Source of the DNA: Mugil cephalus
Taxonomy: Eukaryota > Chordata > Actinopteri > Mugiliformes > Mugilidae
Reading direction: 5' to 3'
DNA: 64,000 nucleotides
Assembly: GCF_022458985.1 (NCBI RefSeq)
Contig: NC_061778.1
Coordinates: 3,737,501 to 3,801,500, forward strand
In this document: positions 41,168 to 51,695 of the stretch, one piece after another
Position numbering within the stretch: the stretch's first letter is position 1
How the letters are laid out: every line of letters begins with the position of its first letter
Program-made: the position numbers and the translations under genes
The notes under the pieces: generated by a model
The model's database searches: none
What the model was told of the DNA's origin: nothing
The model's input: the letters and a program-made list of their open reading frames with translations, nothing else

Positions 41168-41833
41168 TCAGATATACGTCTTCGATGGTGTGTCTGACAG
41201 GAACGACCCCACTTTGTTGCTTCCTCCCGACTTATTTAAGAGGTACTTCACAGATTGGATGTCATCTTTCTTGGGGGGACAGCTGGCGCACAGGAGGGCC
41301 CCTCCGAGGACCAGCATCGCCCCGGCCCCCCAGCCGATGTAAAGGGAGGCCCCCAGCTCTCTCCTCTGGGCGTCGACGAGCAGGGGGTTGTAGAAGTCCG
41401 TTATGATGATGCTGGCCGTCCAGGAGACGGGGACGAGGCAGAGGAGGCCGCTGATCAGCAGCAGCACGCCGGCCGCGACCGACGCACGCGCCTTGGCCGC
41501 CTCGTCCGGGATGAAGTTGGTGCACTTCCCGCCGGCGAACGCGATCAGGAGCCCGGCGACGCCCGTGACGATGGAGACCACCACCAGGGCGCGGGCCCCC
41601 TGGAGGTCGGTGCTCAGGGCCAGCATGGAGTCGTAGACCTTGCACTGCATCTGGCCCGTGCTCTGCACCACGCAGCTCATCCAGATGCCCTCCCAGATGG
41701 TCTGGGACGTCACGATGTTGTTCCCGATGAAGGCCGTGACCCGCCACGTGGGCATGGCGCACACGACGATCACCCCGATCCAGCCGAACAGGGCCAGCAC
41801 GCAGCCCGCCATCTGCAGCCCCATGGAAGCCAT
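41168..41833 (-). CDS. Claudin (claudin 3 of the cluster), claudin-4-like, 221 aa
   Basis: Single-exon claudin. It starts at ATG 41833 with MASMGLQMAGCVLALFGWIG; the frame extends 49 codons further upstream, but that part has no claudin character and the MASMG start matches mammalian claudin-4. The first loop has WEGIWMSC then GQMQC, the second ITDFYNPLLVDAQRRELG. Membrane segments lie at about residues 8-28, 82-102, 118-138 and 162-182. The C-terminal tail is longer than usual (GGSNKVGSFLSDTPSKTYI) and ends TYI instead of the common YV, still a hydrophobic PDZ-type end. The coding region has strong GC bias, which creates long antisense open frames with no meaning. Confidence 0.92.
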   Translation of the reverse strand: MASMGLQMAGCVLALFGWIGVIVVCAMPTWRVTAFIGNNIVTSQTIWEGIWMSCVVQSTGQMQCKVYDSMLALSTDLQGARALVVVSIVTGVAGLLIAFAGGKCTNFIPDEAAKARASVAAGVLLLISGLLCLVPVSWTASIIITDFYNPLLVDAQRRELGASLYIGWGAGAMLVLGGALLCASCPPKKDDIQSVKYLLNKSGGSNKVGSFLSDTPSKTYI

Positions 41834-43328
41834 CGCCGTCCTGTCGCTCGCTGCCTGCCTGTCTCGGCGAGTCTCTGAGAGAGTTTTGAGAGCCCGATCA
41901 GGTGCGTGTGTGCATCTGAAGGGTGAGGAATAATGGGAGGTGTGAAACCCCAGCGGAGGACATGCTAGACGCCCTGCCAAGGATTACCAGCCATGCAGGA
42001 TTCTTTGTGTGTGAACACAATTACGTTTGGGGTTTCAAATACTTTCCTGGATGAAGATGGGGACTGAGTTACACTGTTGTCAAGCAGCAAAGAAGGACGC
42101 ATGTGACAGAAAATGTAGCATAATGACAAACGGAGGCAGTTTGAGTGGAGGGCAGGGCCTGGTCTAACGGAAGACGGGCGCCCTCAAGGTTCATAGTGAT
42201 TTGTGTATGTACACGCTGATATTTGCTTGAGGTAAATGAACGCAGATAGTTTGGGAGGAAACGTCTCACACGGTCGTTAAACCATAGTTTATGTGTGTCC
42301 TGCTGTAATATAGTGTCTTTTAATTATAGTTTTATACTATATCTGCACACATCCTGATGCATCATTTGCCTTTTACATGTAAACATGTGTAATAACCTTA
42401 AACTAATCTAAAAACGAATTAAAAAATGTCGCAGTACAAAGTCGTGTCTTTGTTCCTGCATTTGACTCATTTATTCATTTCAGATTTATTAATAAACCCT
42501 GAATCATTTTACTCATGCTTTGTTTTTGTTGTCTTATTGTCTGAAACAATTAATTTCTAAAACATTTGTTCATTTGCAGATTTAATAACAAATGAAATGA
42601 AAGTACAACAAAGGCTTTTCAATTGAAACGATCCGTGCTCCGAAACCCGTGATTCACGTGGGACATTCGTCCGTGATGAAATTATTCAGTCGTCTGCTCT
42701 GACATCGCCGACTCTAATCTGGAACCGGTTTGAGCAGATTCACTCAGTAATGACAGAGGGCACCGTAGGAATGTGATACCAGGCAAGGTAGCAGGGTGTG
42801 TTCGACACTCGCAGAAGCGCCCAGTCACGCTGCATTGACATCATGTTTGTGACGGGACATGACTGAGATAAGGAGGTCACTTCCTGAAAGAGAGTGGGCA
42901 ACGTGTTTTTTATTTATTTTTTTTGGTAAACAAGTTCTCTGATTAAACTCGATGTGACTGTTTGAACAGAAGTAATTTGTCTGTTTCACAGATAATAACA
43001 GTGAGTTTATTAAGATTTATGTGATGGTGTCACAAGGTTTTAGTTAGAAACCGTCATCAGTGTCACAGGAATAACTTCTTGGATGAGTTTCTGGGAAGAC
43101 AGAGGTTAAAACTTTCACTGTGGGCTGGAAACAATGAACAATACTACTATTAATACCACTGACACCTGACTTCGTCTTAATTCAGGACCTTAGTGACCTT
43201 AAAGCTCGGTTGAACGTAACTGTTCACTACAGGCCAAAGGTTTTCTAAGCAACTTCAAGTTTCTGTTCATAACGTTTTTCTCAGAAAACAGTTGTGAGTT
43301 GTGTGTATTCTGGGAAGTATTTGGGATG

Positions 43329-43532
43329 GGTGGCTTTGGCTCAGTAGGTAGAGCCGGTTGTCTATGAACTGAAGGGTTAGCGGTTTGATCCCCTGAGTGC
43401 CATATGCCAAAGTGTCCTCGAGCAAGACACTGAACCCCCAGATGTACCCAGTGCACTGGTGTGTGAATGTGTGTGTGCTTGTAAAACCCCTTTGAGTAGA
43501 TAGAAAAGCGCTATATAAGAGCAAGACCATTT
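43329..43532 (+). mobile_element. tRNA-derived SINE
   Basis: The 5' part looks like a tRNA gene with a polymerase III A box (TGGCTCAGTAGGTAGAGC) and a B box (GGTTTGATCCCC), but cannot fold as a functional tRNA. It continues into AAGTGTCCTCGAGCAAGACA followed by CTGAACCCC and ends AAAAGCGCTATATAAGAGCA, the familiar tail of fish SINEs of this kind. It is not a tRNA gene. Confidence 0.75.
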
Positions 43533-44854
43533 ATTTACAGCATGATCACACTTTGCTTTTATTGACATGAACCATTTTCCTCCATTTACCTTGTAGGTGA
43601 ACATTAATGTAACCAGAACATTGCTGAATAAAGGTCAGCAAAAGAAAAGAAGAAGGGCTTAGTTTTAGGGTCGAGAAGATTTGCAAGAGTCACAACTTCA
43701 GTGCAAAAGTTTAAAAACAAATCACAGTTTTAATTATTCACTTTAACTCTTCGTCTTCCGAGAGTCTGCAGACAAATATCTCTTGTGGAACGATGCCTCG
43801 TATGTGTCATGATGTTGTTAAAGCCAGAGGAGGTTACTATGAAGAAAGGAAAACTCAAACATGATAATTACAGTAAATTATTATTATATAATTATCATGT
43901 TTATTCAGATGCAAAGTTATACCAATGAAACTATGATCTTTTATGTACAAATTTGATGCTTCCAGACTAAATAAAAGTGACATTTTGGGACATTTGCTTA
44001 AAATAGATCATTCTAAAAACTAAATTTGTTACATAGTTACTTCACTACAGTATCGTTATAATTAATTATGCTCGGTTGTTTATTTTTTTCCCTCTTCGTC
44101 AACAAATAAAAATAATTCACTGTGATGCATTCAGTATTGAAGAATAAACCTCCTATTTGTGTTTTCTAAATGATTCTCCTCATTAAATGCTTTAAAATGA
44201 ACAAAGGCATCAACCACACACTGAATTCAGTTAACAGGTAAACTCTGTGTGTGTGTAAATATCATCTGACATACTTCCTTATTGTGATAGGTGTGGTCCC
44301 CTCCACCTCCTCATCCCGCAGCAGCAAAACAAACACATTTATATTTTTCCTTATTTATTTCAGTTTGTTTTCTCATATTAGGAAGCACGTAGAAGTTTTT
44401 CTAGACTTTTTGCTCTACGCTGGTGCTGAGTGGGGATGTGTCTCGCTGATCCGCTGAAACTGTAACTCACAAAGCCCATTGTTTGAAAAAGGCTTGACTG
44501 GATTTTCAAACTGAGAGAAACTGGCCGAACTGGTTTGAAGTAAGAATGAAGGTCTTATGTCGTCAGCGTTGGTACTTTGAATTCTAAACCATGGCATTGT
44601 GATTTTTCTGCATGTCGTGTCTCTAAAGTAAATGCTGTCGTGCATCATTCACCAAAAAGGTTCGTCTGATTCAACAAGGTTGAGTAATGTAATAAAAAAA
44701 TAAAAAATGCCATTTACAGCTCCTGCTGAAGTATTGCACAATATCTCTGAGAGGGCAGCTCCTTTCTCTGCCCCTCAAAGATCTAATCACCGATCGTAGT
44801 AAATTAAAAAGACACCTTGACAACAGCATATGTTGGTAAATAACAAGAAAGCAT

Positions 44855-44860
44855 TTTATT
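44855..44860 (-). promoter_or_regulatory. Candidate AATAAA poly(A) signal of claudin A
   Basis: TTTATT on the plus strand, about 460 bases past the claudin A stop and left of the duplicated unit. Only copy A keeps this original 3' end; copies B and C do not have it. Confidence 0.45.
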
Positions 44861-45067
44861 AAACATCACTGATTTCATTCGATATTTGCTGTAAAAAGAC
44901 ATTTGTGAAATATTTAACACAATAAATGTACTGTACACAAACCATTTACACAGTTGTTAGACACAGTTTTGATTTCAGAGGATAGTTGGTTTGATACAAG
45001 CTTAATATAAAATAGTTCTCATTGCATCCAGGAATTACGCCTTCTGGAATTTTCCTGCCAGTACTCA

Positions 45068-45087
45068 AACACACACACACACACACA
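45068..45087. repeat. (CA)n microsatellite, unit 1 (also 47336-47354 and 49591-49611)
   Basis: A short CA tract lies in the 3' UTR of claudin A. It is repeated in the same place in units 2 and 3 with small length differences. Confidence 0.9.
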
Positions 45088-45316
45088 CCTCATCTTTGTA
45101 CGGCCTGTCATTCCTTAACAAACACTCTCTTCCTTTGCATGAAAGCGACTCTGCGTTTCTCAAACAACGAGTTCTCGATCGTTTGTCACCCTCAGCACCT
45201 CAGACTTGCGGCGCTGCCAGACTCTCAGATGGCACAAGAAACTCAGAACGAATGCAGGATTGCACAAGAATGTTAAAAAAAATAATTTACAGTCTCTCTC
45301 AGAGGAGTGGAGCTTC

Positions 45317-45949
45317 TCAGACGTAGGCTCTGCTGGTGGCTGTGGACCGGGCGCCGGCGTACTTCACTGGATACTCAGGGCTCTCCTTAGGCGGGCAAGA
45401 GCTGCAGAGGAGGCCGCCACCCAGGATTAGAAGCGCTGCCGTGCCCCAACCGATGTAGAGGGCGGCTCCCAGCTCCCTCCTCTGGGCGTTGGTGAGGAGG
45501 GGGTTGTAGAAATCCCTGATGATGGTGTTGGCAGACCAGGACACGGGGACGAGGATCAGAACGCCGGCAATGATGAAGACAATTCCAGCGGCGATGGCCA
45601 CTTTGGCTTTGGACGCCGGGTCCTCCACAAAGTTGGTGCACTTCCCCCCAGCGATGCCCAGCAGGATCCCCATGGCGGACACGATGATGGCGATGACCAC
45701 GAGAGCCCTGGCGGCCTGGAGGTCCTCGGGCAGAGCCAGCAGGGAGTCGTAGATCTTGCACTGCATCTGGCCCGTGCTCTGCGTCACGCAGTTCATCCAC
45801 AGGCCCTCCCAGATGACCTGCGCCGTCACGATGTTGGCCCCGATGAAGGCCGTGACCTTCCACATTGGCAGGGCGCACACAATGATGGTCCCCAGAAATC
45901 CAATGATGGCCAGGGTGAAGCCCAGCATCTGCCGTCCCATTGACACCAT
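45317..45949 (-). CDS. Claudin A, first copy of the tandem array, 210 aa
   Basis: Single-exon, four-pass tight-junction protein, claudin-3/4-like. Signature residues are W30, GLW 49-51, C54 and C64 ([18 protein letters not shown]), which is exact family spacing. Membrane segments are at about 8-28, 81-101, 117-137 and 161-181. The second loop is [18 protein letters not shown] and the tail ends STATSRAYV with a PDZ-binding YV. The start [10 protein letters not shown] at 45949 is the standard position. It differs from copies B and C at a few residues (PASK for SASK; TNAQ for TEAQ). A TATA-like box lies about 120 bases upstream and an octamer about 525 bases upstream. Resembles teleost-specific claudins, but I will not assign a number. 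Confidence 0.95.
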   Translation of the reverse strand: MVSMGRQMLGFTLAIIGFLGTIIVCALPMWKVTAFIGANIVTAQVIWEGLWMNCVTQSTGQMQCKIYDSLLALPEDLQAARALVVIAIIVSAMGILLGIAGGKCTNFVEDPASKAKVAIAAGIVFIIAGVLILVPVSWSANTIIRDFYNPLLTNAQRRELGAALYIGWGTAALLILGGGLLCSSCPPKESPEYPVKYAGARSTATSRAYV

Positions 45950-46067
45950 GGTGAAGCCGCTTGGAGGTGATTGAAGTAGGAGAAATGGAAGAAAGTGGAA
46001 AACTCTCGGAGGCAGATCAGCCTTGACTGCAAAAAACCCGAATGAAGACGGCAGAACCCTGACTTCA

Positions 46068-46075
46068 GTTATAAG
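46068..46075 (-). promoter_or_regulatory. TATA-like box of claudin A
   Basis: The coding strand reads GGCTTATAACTGAAGTCAG about 120 bases before the ATG. The same box is at 48333-48340 (B) and 50593-50600 (C). Confidence 0.5.
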
Positions 46076-46474
46076 CCGTTCTTGAAGGTGGAGTCAGACC
46101 ATCCTCTCGACTGACCTGAAACCAGTGGCACGAGTGACTTACTAGCCCAACCAGATTCTTCCCATTATCTACATATGAACAAGGCGTAGTTTCGACGAGA
46201 TGAACATCACTCTCTCTCTCTCTCTCTTTCTCTTCCCCCTCTCTGAGCGACTTTATGTTAATGAGGTCGGTAAAGAAGAGGCTCCACATTCCTCCTTCCA
46301 ATAATGCTCCACCATTCTCCTGGAAATCAGGTCCAGTCACTGGTTTCGGGTTTAAAAATAAACAACAACGGGGTGGAGTTTCACCGGATGTCAAAGGCTG
46401 TTTCCTTCTATGGCCCATTTTCCTACCATTACAGTAACCAGCTGAATTTATTTATCAAACAGTTTTAGGAACTG

Positions 46475-46482
46475 ATTTGCAT
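46475..46482 (-). promoter_or_regulatory. Octamer ATGCAAAT upstream of claudin A
   Basis: A perfect POU-factor octamer in a block shared with B, C, D and E (sites at 48732-48739, 50992-50999, 54979-54986 and 56848-56855). It is within the tract GATTTGCAT that follows TTTAGGAACT or TTCAGGAATT. Function is inferred only from conservation between copies. Confidence 0.4.
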
Positions 46483-46772
46483 CCACCCCCCAAAACAGAA
46501 CGAAAGTACCGTACTCATCAGTGTTACACTCGATTTAATCACTAGAGAGCCTTTGAACTGAAGTGACTTTCTCATGGTTTATAGAGAAATGACAAAGAAT
46601 ATGATATAAGATTGGTCAAATATAACTTATGACAGAAAATGTGTCTCTTTTTCTGCACCATATATTTAAAAGTAGAAGATCTTCAAATGAATCCCTTCAG
46701 ATTATATTTTATACTATTAATAATATAATTATCAATGACTCCAAAAACAGAAAAGTTAATGTACAACAAAGA

Positions 46773-46778
46773 TTTAAT
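46773..46778 (-). promoter_or_regulatory. Candidate ATTAAA poly(A) signal for claudin B, borrowed from claudin 7
   Basis: The copied claudin 7 3' UTR has ATTAAA here and at 49030-49035, where the parent gene has AATAAA (51290-51295). It is the first signal I see downstream of copy B; 49030-49035 plays the same role for copy C. Confidence 0.4.
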
Positions 46779-47178
46779 TGAAATTCTTCATTCTTCATTT
46801 TGAAGATAAAGTGGCATGTAGAGAAAGGGGGAAAAAAAAACACATTACAAATCATCACTGTTTACAAAGGTTGCTCTACGTGACAAGGAAATAAATACAC
46901 TGACAGTGAATTCCTCATTAAAAGACAACGTTCAGCTTGGCACAGCTGCTGTGTGATTGTGTAAGTACTGCTCTTAGGTTAAGGCTTCACAAACTAAAAA
47001 GTATTTCTGATTTAGGGCACAAAAGCAATCCAAAAGAGCGGGAATTTCAAAGGTCACAGTCCTCAGGGTGAAGTGATATCGCAGCACAACAGCATATTGG
47101 AATACACACCATCTGCTAGAAATACAAAACATTTCAACTTTACAGTTCCTGAAGGCATCGCAGCAGAAATTTTCAGTT

Positions 47179-47289
47179 TTAGATATATCGTCCAGCAGAG
47201 TATGTGGGTGGTACTGCATATGGTTTGTTGGGTATGTATGAACCGGTCCCTGTGTATGTTACATTGGATGGAGGAGCATACACAGGCTG
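47179..47289 (-). pseudogene. 3' fragment of claudin 7 (37 codons including stop), unit 1
   Basis: The minus strand matches the last 111 coding bases of claudin 7 (ending SAGRYI-stop) and then stops dead at the duplication breakpoint. It has no start, no membrane segment and no promoter of its own. It probably survives only as part of the 3' UTR of claudin B. Confidence 0.9.
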
Positions 47290-47582
47290 GCATCCAGGAA
47301 TTACGCCTTCTGGAATTTTCCTGCCAGTACTGAAACACACACACACACACACACCTCATCTTTGTACGGCCTGTCATTCCTTAACAAACACTCTCTTCCT
47401 TTGCACGAAAGCGACTCTGAGTTTCTCAAACAACGAGTTCTCGATCGTTTGTCACCCTCAGCACCACAGACTTGCGGCGCTGCCAGACTCTCAGATGGCA
47501 CAAGAAACTCAGAACAAATACAGGATTGCACAAGAATATTGAAAAAAAATATTTACAGTCTCTCTCAGAGGAGTGGAGCTTC

Positions 47583-48214
47583 TCAGACGTAGGCTCTGCT
47601 GGTGGCTGTGGACCGGGCGCCGGCGTACTTCACTGGATACTCGGGGCTCTCCTTAGGCGGGCAAGAGCTGCAGAGGAGGCCGCCACCCAGGATTAGAAGC
47701 GCTGCCGTGCCCCAACCGATGTAGAGGGCGGCTCCAGCTCCCTCCGCTGGGCTTCGGTGAGGAGGGGGTTGTAGAAATCCCTGATGATGGTGTTGGCAGA
47801 CCAGGACACGGGGACGAGGATCAGAACGCCGGCAATGATGAAGACAATTCCAGCGGCGATGGCCACTTTGGCTTTGGATGCCGAGTCCTCCACAAAGTTG
47901 GTGCACTTCCCCCCAGCGATGCCCAGCAGGATCCCCATGGCGGACACGATAATGGCGATGACCACGAGAGCCCTGGCGGCCTGGAGGTCCTCGGGCAGAG
48001 CCAGCAGGGAGTCGTAGATCTTGCACTGCATCTGGCCCGTGCTCTGCGTCACGCAGTTCATCCACAGGCCCTCCCAGATGACCTGCGCCGTCACGATGTT
48101 GGCCCCGATGAAGGCCGTGACCTTCCACATTGGCAGGGCGCACACAATGATGGTCCCCAGAAATCCAATGATGGCCAGAGTGAAGCCCAGCATCTGCCGT
48201 CCCATTGACACCAT
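47583..48214 (-). pseudogene. Claudin B, middle copy of the array, one-base frameshift after residue 160
   Basis: Identical or nearly so to copy C up to RREL (residue 160). A single C is then missing (GGCTCCAGCTC instead of GGCTCCCAGCTC, near 47734). The frame runs into [13 protein letters not shown] and stops at 173 residues, losing the fourth membrane segment and the PDZ-binding YV end. The remaining codons to 47583 are intact in another frame, with no further damage. Signature residues W30, GLW and C54/C64 are unaffected, and promoter elements match A and C. The loss is either very recent or an error in a C run of the assembly. Otherwise it would be a normal 210-residue claudin. Confidence 0.88.
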
Positions 48215-49435
48215 GGTGAAGCCGCTTGGAGGTGATTGAAGTAGGAGAAATGGAAGAAAGTGGAAAGCTCTCGGAGGCAGATCAGCCTTGACTGCAAAAA
48301 ACCCGAATGAAGACGGCAGAACCCTGACTTCGGTTATAAGCCGTTCTTGAAGGTGGAGTCAGACCATCCTCTCGACTGACCTGAAACCAGTGGCACGAGT
48401 GACTTACTAACCCAACCAAATTCTTCCCATTATCTACATATGAACAAGGCGTATTTTCCACGAAATGAACATCACACTCTCTCTTTCTCTTCCCCCTCTC
48501 TGAGCGGCTTTATGTTAATGAGGTCGGTAAAGAAGAGGCTCCACATTCCTCCTTCCAATAATGCTCCACCATTCTCCTGGAAATCAGGTACAGTCACTGG
48601 TTTTGGGTTTAAAAATAAACAACAACGGGGTGGAGTTTCACCGGATGTCAAAGGCTGTTTCCTTCTATGGCCCATTTTCCTACCATTACAGTAACCAGCT
48701 GAATTTATTTATCAAACAGTTTTAGGAACTGATTTGCATCCACCCCCCAAAACAGAACGAAAGTACCGTACTCATCAGTGTTACACTCGATTTAATCACT
48801 AGAGAGCCTTTGAACTGAAGTGACTTTCTCATGGTTTATAGAGAAATGACAAAGAATATGATATAAGATTGGTCAAATATAACTTATGACAGAAAATGTG
48901 TCTCTTTTTCTGCACCATATATTTAAAAGTAGAAGATCTTCAAATGAATCCCTTCAGATTATATTTTATATTATTAATAATATAATTATCAATGACTCCA
49001 AAAACAGAAAAGTTAATGTACAACAAAGATTTAATTGAAATTCTTCATTCTTCATTTTGAAGATAAAGTGGCATGTACAGAAAGGGGGAAAAAAAAACAC
49101 ATTACAAATCATCACTGTTTACAAAGGTTGCTCTATGCGACAAGGAAATAAATACACTGACAGTGAATTCCTCATTAAAAGACAACGTTCAGCTTGGCAC
49201 AGCTGCTGTGTGATTGTGTAAGTACTGCTCTTAGGTTAAGGCTTCACAAACTAAAAAGTATTTCTGATTTAGGGCACAAAAGCAATCCAAAAGAGCGGGA
49301 ATTTCAAAGGTCACAGTCCTCAGGGTGAAGTGATATCGCAGCACAACAGCATATTGGAATACACACCATCTGCTAGAAATACAAAACATTTCAACTTTAC
49401 AGTTCCTGAAGGCATCGCAGCAGAAATGTTCAGTT

Positions 49436-49546
49436 TTAGAGATATCGTCCAGCAGAGTATGTGGGTGGTACTGCATATGGTTTGTTGGGTATGTATGAAC
49501 CGGTCCCTGTGTATGTTACATTGGATGGAGGAGCATACACAGGCTG
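49436..49546 (-). pseudogene. 3' fragment of claudin 7, unit 2
   Basis: Second copy of the claudin 7 tail, with the same breakpoint as the fragment in unit 1. It ends GRYL-stop instead of GRYI-stop because of a base change at 49441. It lies downstream of claudin C and is probably part of its 3' UTR. Confidence 0.9.
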
Positions 49547-49841
49547 GCATCCAGGAATTACGCCTTCTGGAATTTTCCTGCCAGTACTGAAACACACACA
49601 CACACACACACCTCATCTTTGTACGGCCTGTCATTCCTTAACAAACACTCTCTTCCTTTGCACGAAAGCGACTCTGAGTTTCTCAAACAACGAGTTCTCG
49701 ATCGTTTGTCACCCTCAGCACCTCAGACTTGCGGCGCTGCCAGACTCTCAGATGGCACAAGAAACTCAGAACAAATACAGGATTGCACAAGAATATTGAA
49801 AAAAAAAATATTTACAGTCTCTCTCAGAGGAGTGGAGCTTC

Positions 49842-50474
49842 TCAGACGTAGGCTCTGCTGGTGGCTGTGGACCGGGCGCCGGCGTACTTCACTGGATACT
49901 CGGGGCTCTCCTTAGGCGGGCAAGAGCTGCAGAGGAGGCCGCCACCCAGGATTAGAAGCGCTGCCGTGCCCCAACCGATGTAGAGGGCGGCTCCCAGCTC
50001 CCTCCGCTGGGCTTCGGTGAGGAGGGGGTTGTAGAAATCCCTGATGATGGTGTTGGCAGACCAGGACACGGGGACGAGGATCAGAACGCCGGCAATGATG
50101 AAGACAATTCCAGCGGCGATGGCCACTTTGGCTTTGGACGCCGAGTCCTCCACAAAGTTGGTGCACTTCCCCCCAGCGATGCCCAGCAGGATCCCCATGG
50201 CGGACACGATGATGGCGATGACCACGAGAGCCCTGGCGGCCTGGAGGTCCTCGGGCAGAGCCAGCAGGGAGTCGTAGATCTTGCACTGCATCTGGCCCGT
50301 GCTCTGCGTCACGCAGTTCATCCACAGGCCCTCCCAGATGACCTGCGCCGTCACGATGTTGGCCCCGATGAAGGCCGTGACCTTCCACATTGGCAGGGCG
50401 CACACAATGATGGTCCCCAGAAATCCAATGATGGCCAGAGTGAAGCCCAGCATCTGCCGTCCCATTGACACCAT
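49842..50474 (-). CDS. Claudin C, third copy of the tandem array, 210 aa, intact
   Basis: Full-length claudin starting [20 protein letters not shown] and ending STATSRAYV. The signature is WEGLWMNC then GQMQC. It differs from A only at a few residues ([17 protein letters not shown]) and from B essentially by lacking the frameshift. The TATA-like box is at 50593-50600 and the octamer at 50992-50999. Its 3' flank is the copied claudin 7 tail. Given the near identity of A and C, both probably supply the same protein. Confidence 0.95.
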   Translation of the reverse strand: MVSMGRQMLGFTLAIIGFLGTIIVCALPMWKVTAFIGANIVTAQVIWEGLWMNCVTQSTGQMQCKIYDSLLALPEDLQAARALVVIAIIVSAMGILLGIAGGKCTNFVEDSASKAKVAIAAGIVFIIAGVLILVPVSWSANTIIRDFYNPLLTEAQRRELGAALYIGWGTAALLILGGGLLCSSCPPKESPEYPVKYAGARSTATSRAYV

Positions 50475-51289
50475 GGTGAAGCCGCTTGGAGGTGATTGAA
50501 GTAGGAGAAATGGAAGAAAGTGGAAAGCTCTCGGAGGCAGATCAGCCTTGACTGCAAAAAACCCGAATGAAGACGGCAGAACCCTGACTTCGGTTATAAG
50601 CCGTTCTTGAAGGTGGAGTCAGACCATCCTCTCGACTGACCTGAAACCAGTGGCACGAGTGACTTACTAACCCAACCAAATTCTTCCCATTATCTACATA
50701 TGAACAAGGCGTATTTTCCACGAAATGAACATCACACTCTCTCTTTCTCTTCCCCCTCTCTGAGCGGCTTTATGTTAATGAGGTCGGTAAAGAAGAGGCT
50801 CCACATTCCTCCTTCCAATAATGCTCCACCATTCTCCTGGAAATCAGGTACAGTCACTGGTTTTGGGTTTAAAAATAAACAACAACGGGGTGGAGTTTCA
50901 CCGGATGTCAAAGGCTGTTTCCTTCTATGGCCCATTTTCCTACCATTACAGTAACCAGCTGAATTTATTTATCAAACAGTTTTAGGAACTGATTTGCATC
51001 CACCCCCAAAACAGAACGAAAGTACCGTACTCATCAGTGTTACACTCGATTTAATCACTAGAGAGCCTTTGAACTGAAGTGACTTTCTCATGGTTTATAG
51101 AGAAATGACAAAGAATATGATATAAGATTGGTCAAATATAACTTATGACAGAAAATGTGTCTCTTTTTCTGCACCATATATTTAAAAGTAGAAGATCTTC
51201 AAATGAATCCCTTCAGATTATATTTTATACTATTAATAATATAATTATCAATGACTCCAAAAACAGAAAAGTTAATGTACAACAAAGAT

Positions 51290-51295
51290 TTTATT
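51290..51295 (-). promoter_or_regulatory. Candidate AATAAA poly(A) signal of claudin 7
   Basis: TTTATT on the plus strand in CAAAGATTTTATTGAAATTC, about 400 bases past the stop. The copies of this 3' UTR in units 1 and 2 have TTTAATT at this position. Confidence 0.5.
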
Positions 51296-51695
51296 GAAAT
51301 TCTTCATTCTTCATTTTGAAGATAAAGTGGCATGTACAGAAAGGGGGAAAAAAAAAACACATTACAAATCATCACTATTTACAAAGGTTGCTCTATGCGA
51401 CAAGGAAATAAATACACTGACAGTGAATTCCTCATTAAAAGACAACCTTCAGCTTGGCACAGCTGCTGTGTGATTGTGTAAGTACTGCTCTTAGGTTAAG
51501 GCTTCACAAACTAAAAAGTATTTCTGATTTAGGGCACATAAGCGATACAAAAGAGCGAGAATTTCAAAGGTCACAGTCCTCAGGGTGAAGTGATATCGCA
51601 GCACAACAGCATATTGGAATACACACCATCTGCTAGAAATACAAAACATTTCAACTTTACAGTTCCTGAAGGCATCGCAGCAGAAATTTTCAGTT

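Larger units (their letters stand above)
41834..45316. other. Intergenic region between claudin 3 and claudin A
   Basis: 3.5 kb without a recognised gene. It holds a tRNA-derived SINE at 43329-43532, AT-rich DNA, and the claudin A 3' UTR with an AATAAA (minus strand) at 44855-44860. The tandem array begins at 45024. Confidence 0.6.

Noticed and set aside
41834..41980. 49-codon N-terminal extension of claudin 3
   Set aside because: No claudin character; MASMGLQ at 41833 matches the usual family start.
43329..43405. Possible tRNA gene with A and B boxes
   Set aside because: It continues into a typical SINE body and tail, and the acceptor stem does not pair, so it is a SINE head.
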